Part shown: positions 62,856 to 64,000 of the stretch, piece by piece | Numbering within the stretch: position 1 is the first letter of the stretch | How the letters are laid out: each line of letters begins with the position of its first letter | Source: Denitrobaculum sp965232285 | Lineage (GTDB): Bacteria > Pseudomonadota > Alphaproteobacteria > Kiloniellales > Kiloniellaceae | Assembly (NCBI GenBank): GCA_965232285.1 | Contig: CBDDPL010000004.1 | Span: 6,324,001 to 6,388,000, forward strand | Direction of reading: 5' to 3' | DNA: 64,000 nt | Translations under genes and position numbers: made by a program | The notes under the pieces: model-generated | What the model was told of the DNA's origin: nothing | The model's database searches: none | What the model saw: only the letters and a program-made list of their open reading frames with translations

Positions 62856-64000
62856 TCAAAAGAGAAAATACCGCTGCGCCATGGGCAGGACTTCGGCCGG
62901 CTCGCAGGTCAGGAGCTCGCCGTTGGCGCGGACCTCGTAGGTCTCGGGGTCCACCTCGATCTGTGGGCAGAGGTCGTTCAGCACCATGTCCTTCTTGCCG
63001 ATGCCGCGGGTGTTGGTGACCGGCAGCAGTTCGCTGTCCAGGCCCAGTTCCTCCCAGAGATCGGCGGCCATGGCGGCCTCGGACACGAAGGTCACGCGGC
63101 TGCAGTTCAGGGCCTTGCCGAAGGACGCGAACATGGGGCGGTAGTGCACCGGCTGCGGGGTCGGGATCGAGGCGTTGGGGTCGCCCATGGGCGCGCTGGC
63201 GATGCTGCCCATCTTCAGGACCAGGTCCGGCTTGACCCCGAAGAAGGCCGGCGACCAGAGCACCAGGTCGGCGAGCTTTCCGGTCTCGATGGAGCCGATG
63301 TGGGCCGAGAGGCCGTGGGCGACCGCCGGGTTGATGGTGTACTTGGCGATGTAGCGGCGGACGCGCAGATTGTCGTTCTCGCCGGTTTCCTCGGGCAGGC
63401 GGCCGCGCTGGCGCTTCATCTTGTCGGCGGTCTGCCAGGTGCGGATCAGCACCTCGCCGACCCGGCCCATGGCCTGGCTGTCCGAGGCGATGATCGAGAA
63501 GGCGCCCATGTCGTGCAGGATGTCTTCGGCCGCGATGGTTTCCTTGCGGATGCGGCTCTCGGCGAAGGCCACGTCCTCGGCGATCGAGGGGTCCAGGTGG
63601 TGACAGACCATCAGCATGTCGAGGTGCTCGTCCACCGTGTTGACCGTATAGGGGCGGGTCGGGTTGGTGGAGGAGGGGATGACGTTGGGCTCGCCGCAGA
63701 CCTTGATGATATCCGGCGCATGGCCGCCGCCCGCGCCCTCGGTGTGGAAGGCGTGGATGGTGCGGCCCTTGATGGCGCCCAGGGTGTGCTCCACGAAGCC
63801 GGACTCGTTCAGGGTGTCCGTGTGGATCATGACCTGCACGTCCATCTCCTCCGCCACCGAAAGGCAGCAGTCGATGGCGGCGGGGGTGGTGCCCCAGTCC
63901 TCGTGCAGCTTGAGGGCGCAGGCCCCGGCCTCGATCTGCTCGCGCAGGCCGGCGGGCTGGGAGGCGTTGCCCTTGCCGGAGAAGGCCAGGTTCATGGGAA
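62856..64000 (-). CDS. ureC: urease alpha subunit (partial, 5-prime end outside window)
   Basis: The C-terminal 381 residues or so of UreC; the coding frame runs off the right edge. It includes the nickel-carbamate lysine in ACALKLHEDWG, His ligands in VQVMIHTDTLNE and IHAFHTEGAGGGHAPDII, and the catalytic flap MVCHHLDPSIAEDVAFAESRIR. The Asp ligand lies in SIIASDSQAMGRVGE. It ends MAQRYFLF, the usual UreC ending. Gene order ureC-ureE-ureF-ureG on the minus strand is standard; ureA, ureB and ureD should lie further right or elsewhere. Confidence 0.95.
   Translation of the reverse strand, partial: PMNLAFSGKGNASQPAGLREQIEAGACALKLHEDWGTTPAAIDCCLSVAEEMDVQVMIHTDTLNESGFVEHTLGAIKGRTIHAFHTEGAGGGHAPDIIKVCGEPNVIPSSTNPTRPYTVNTVDEHLDMLMVCHHLDPSIAEDVAFAESRIRKETIAAEDILHDMGAFSIIASDSQAMGRVGEVLIRTWQTADKMKRQRGRLPEETGENDNLRVRRYIAKYTINPAVAHGLSAHIGSIETGKLADLVLWSPAFFGVKPDLVLKMGSIASAPMGDPNASIPTPQPVHYRPMFASFGKALNCSRVTFVSEAAMAADLWEELGLDSELLPVTNTRGIGKKDMVLNDLCPQIEVDPETYEVRANGELLTCEPAEVLPMAQRYFLF

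Overview
The window looks like a chromosomal segment of a GC-rich alphaproteobacterium, probably of the Rhodospirillales or a related order. The evidence is the gene content: an ScfR/PccR-type propionyl-CoA regulator beside pccBA, Bug/TctC-type receptors, many Liv-type ABC genes, and high GC with dense ATGA start-stop overlaps. The taxonomic call is inference, as no rRNA or complete tRNA was found. Genes lie in compact operons. I see no insertion sequence, CRISPR array, prophage module or replication origin.

Layout. 0.5-1.1 kb: a lone SprT-like protein that has lost its protease motif. 1.2-7.3 kb: a LysR regulator facing a 5-oxoprolinase-type cluster (pxpA, biotin carrier, biotin carboxylase, pxpB, pxpC) and a biotin transporter gene. 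7.3-17.1 kb: a propionate module, with an ScfR regulator divergent from bioY-pccB-pccA-methylmalonyl-CoA mutase-prpE. Together these take up biotin, activate propionate, carboxylate propionyl-CoA and isomerise the product towards succinyl-CoA. Methylmalonyl-CoA epimerase and the mutase chaperone MeaB are not in the window. 17.1-23.7 kb: a tripartite tricarboxylate transporter with its own two-component system and a PrpF-family isomerase. 23.8-26.6 kb: a small membrane protein, a TauE/SafE permease, a D-2-hydroxyacid dehydrogenase and a GntR regulator.

26.6-43.7 kb is the most unusual region. A transcription regulator whose sensor is a phosphoenolpyruvate-hydrolase-like TIM barrel (the C-terminal part of the plant Tm-1 protein) is joined to a decayed NtrC-type AAA+ domain and a Fis helix-turn-helix. 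Downstream are a divergent barrel paralogue and a Liv-type ABC importer. The importer's LivF ATPase is fused to a Tm-1/UPF0261 domain, and the next gene is a full-length barrel enzyme. The same strand continues with a flotillin-like protein, two START/SRPBCC proteins (one fused to a quinone oxidoreductase), a fumarylacetoacetase-family hydrolase, an alpha/beta hydrolase and an amidohydrolase. I read this as one uptake-and-degradation system for an unknown, possibly ring-containing compound, in which barrel paralogues serve as both enzyme and sensor.

43.8-53.0 kb: an MscS channel, a lipoprotein, a hydrolase/P-loop protein/ABC exporter group and a second two-component system. 53.1-60.3 kb: a visibly less GC-rich island with a type I restriction-modification operon (hsdR-hsdS-X-hsdM), where X is a PrrC-like anticodon nuclease. 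A tRNA-like remnant flanks it. 60.7-64.0 kb: urease genes on the minus strand (ureC partial, ureE, ureF, ureG).
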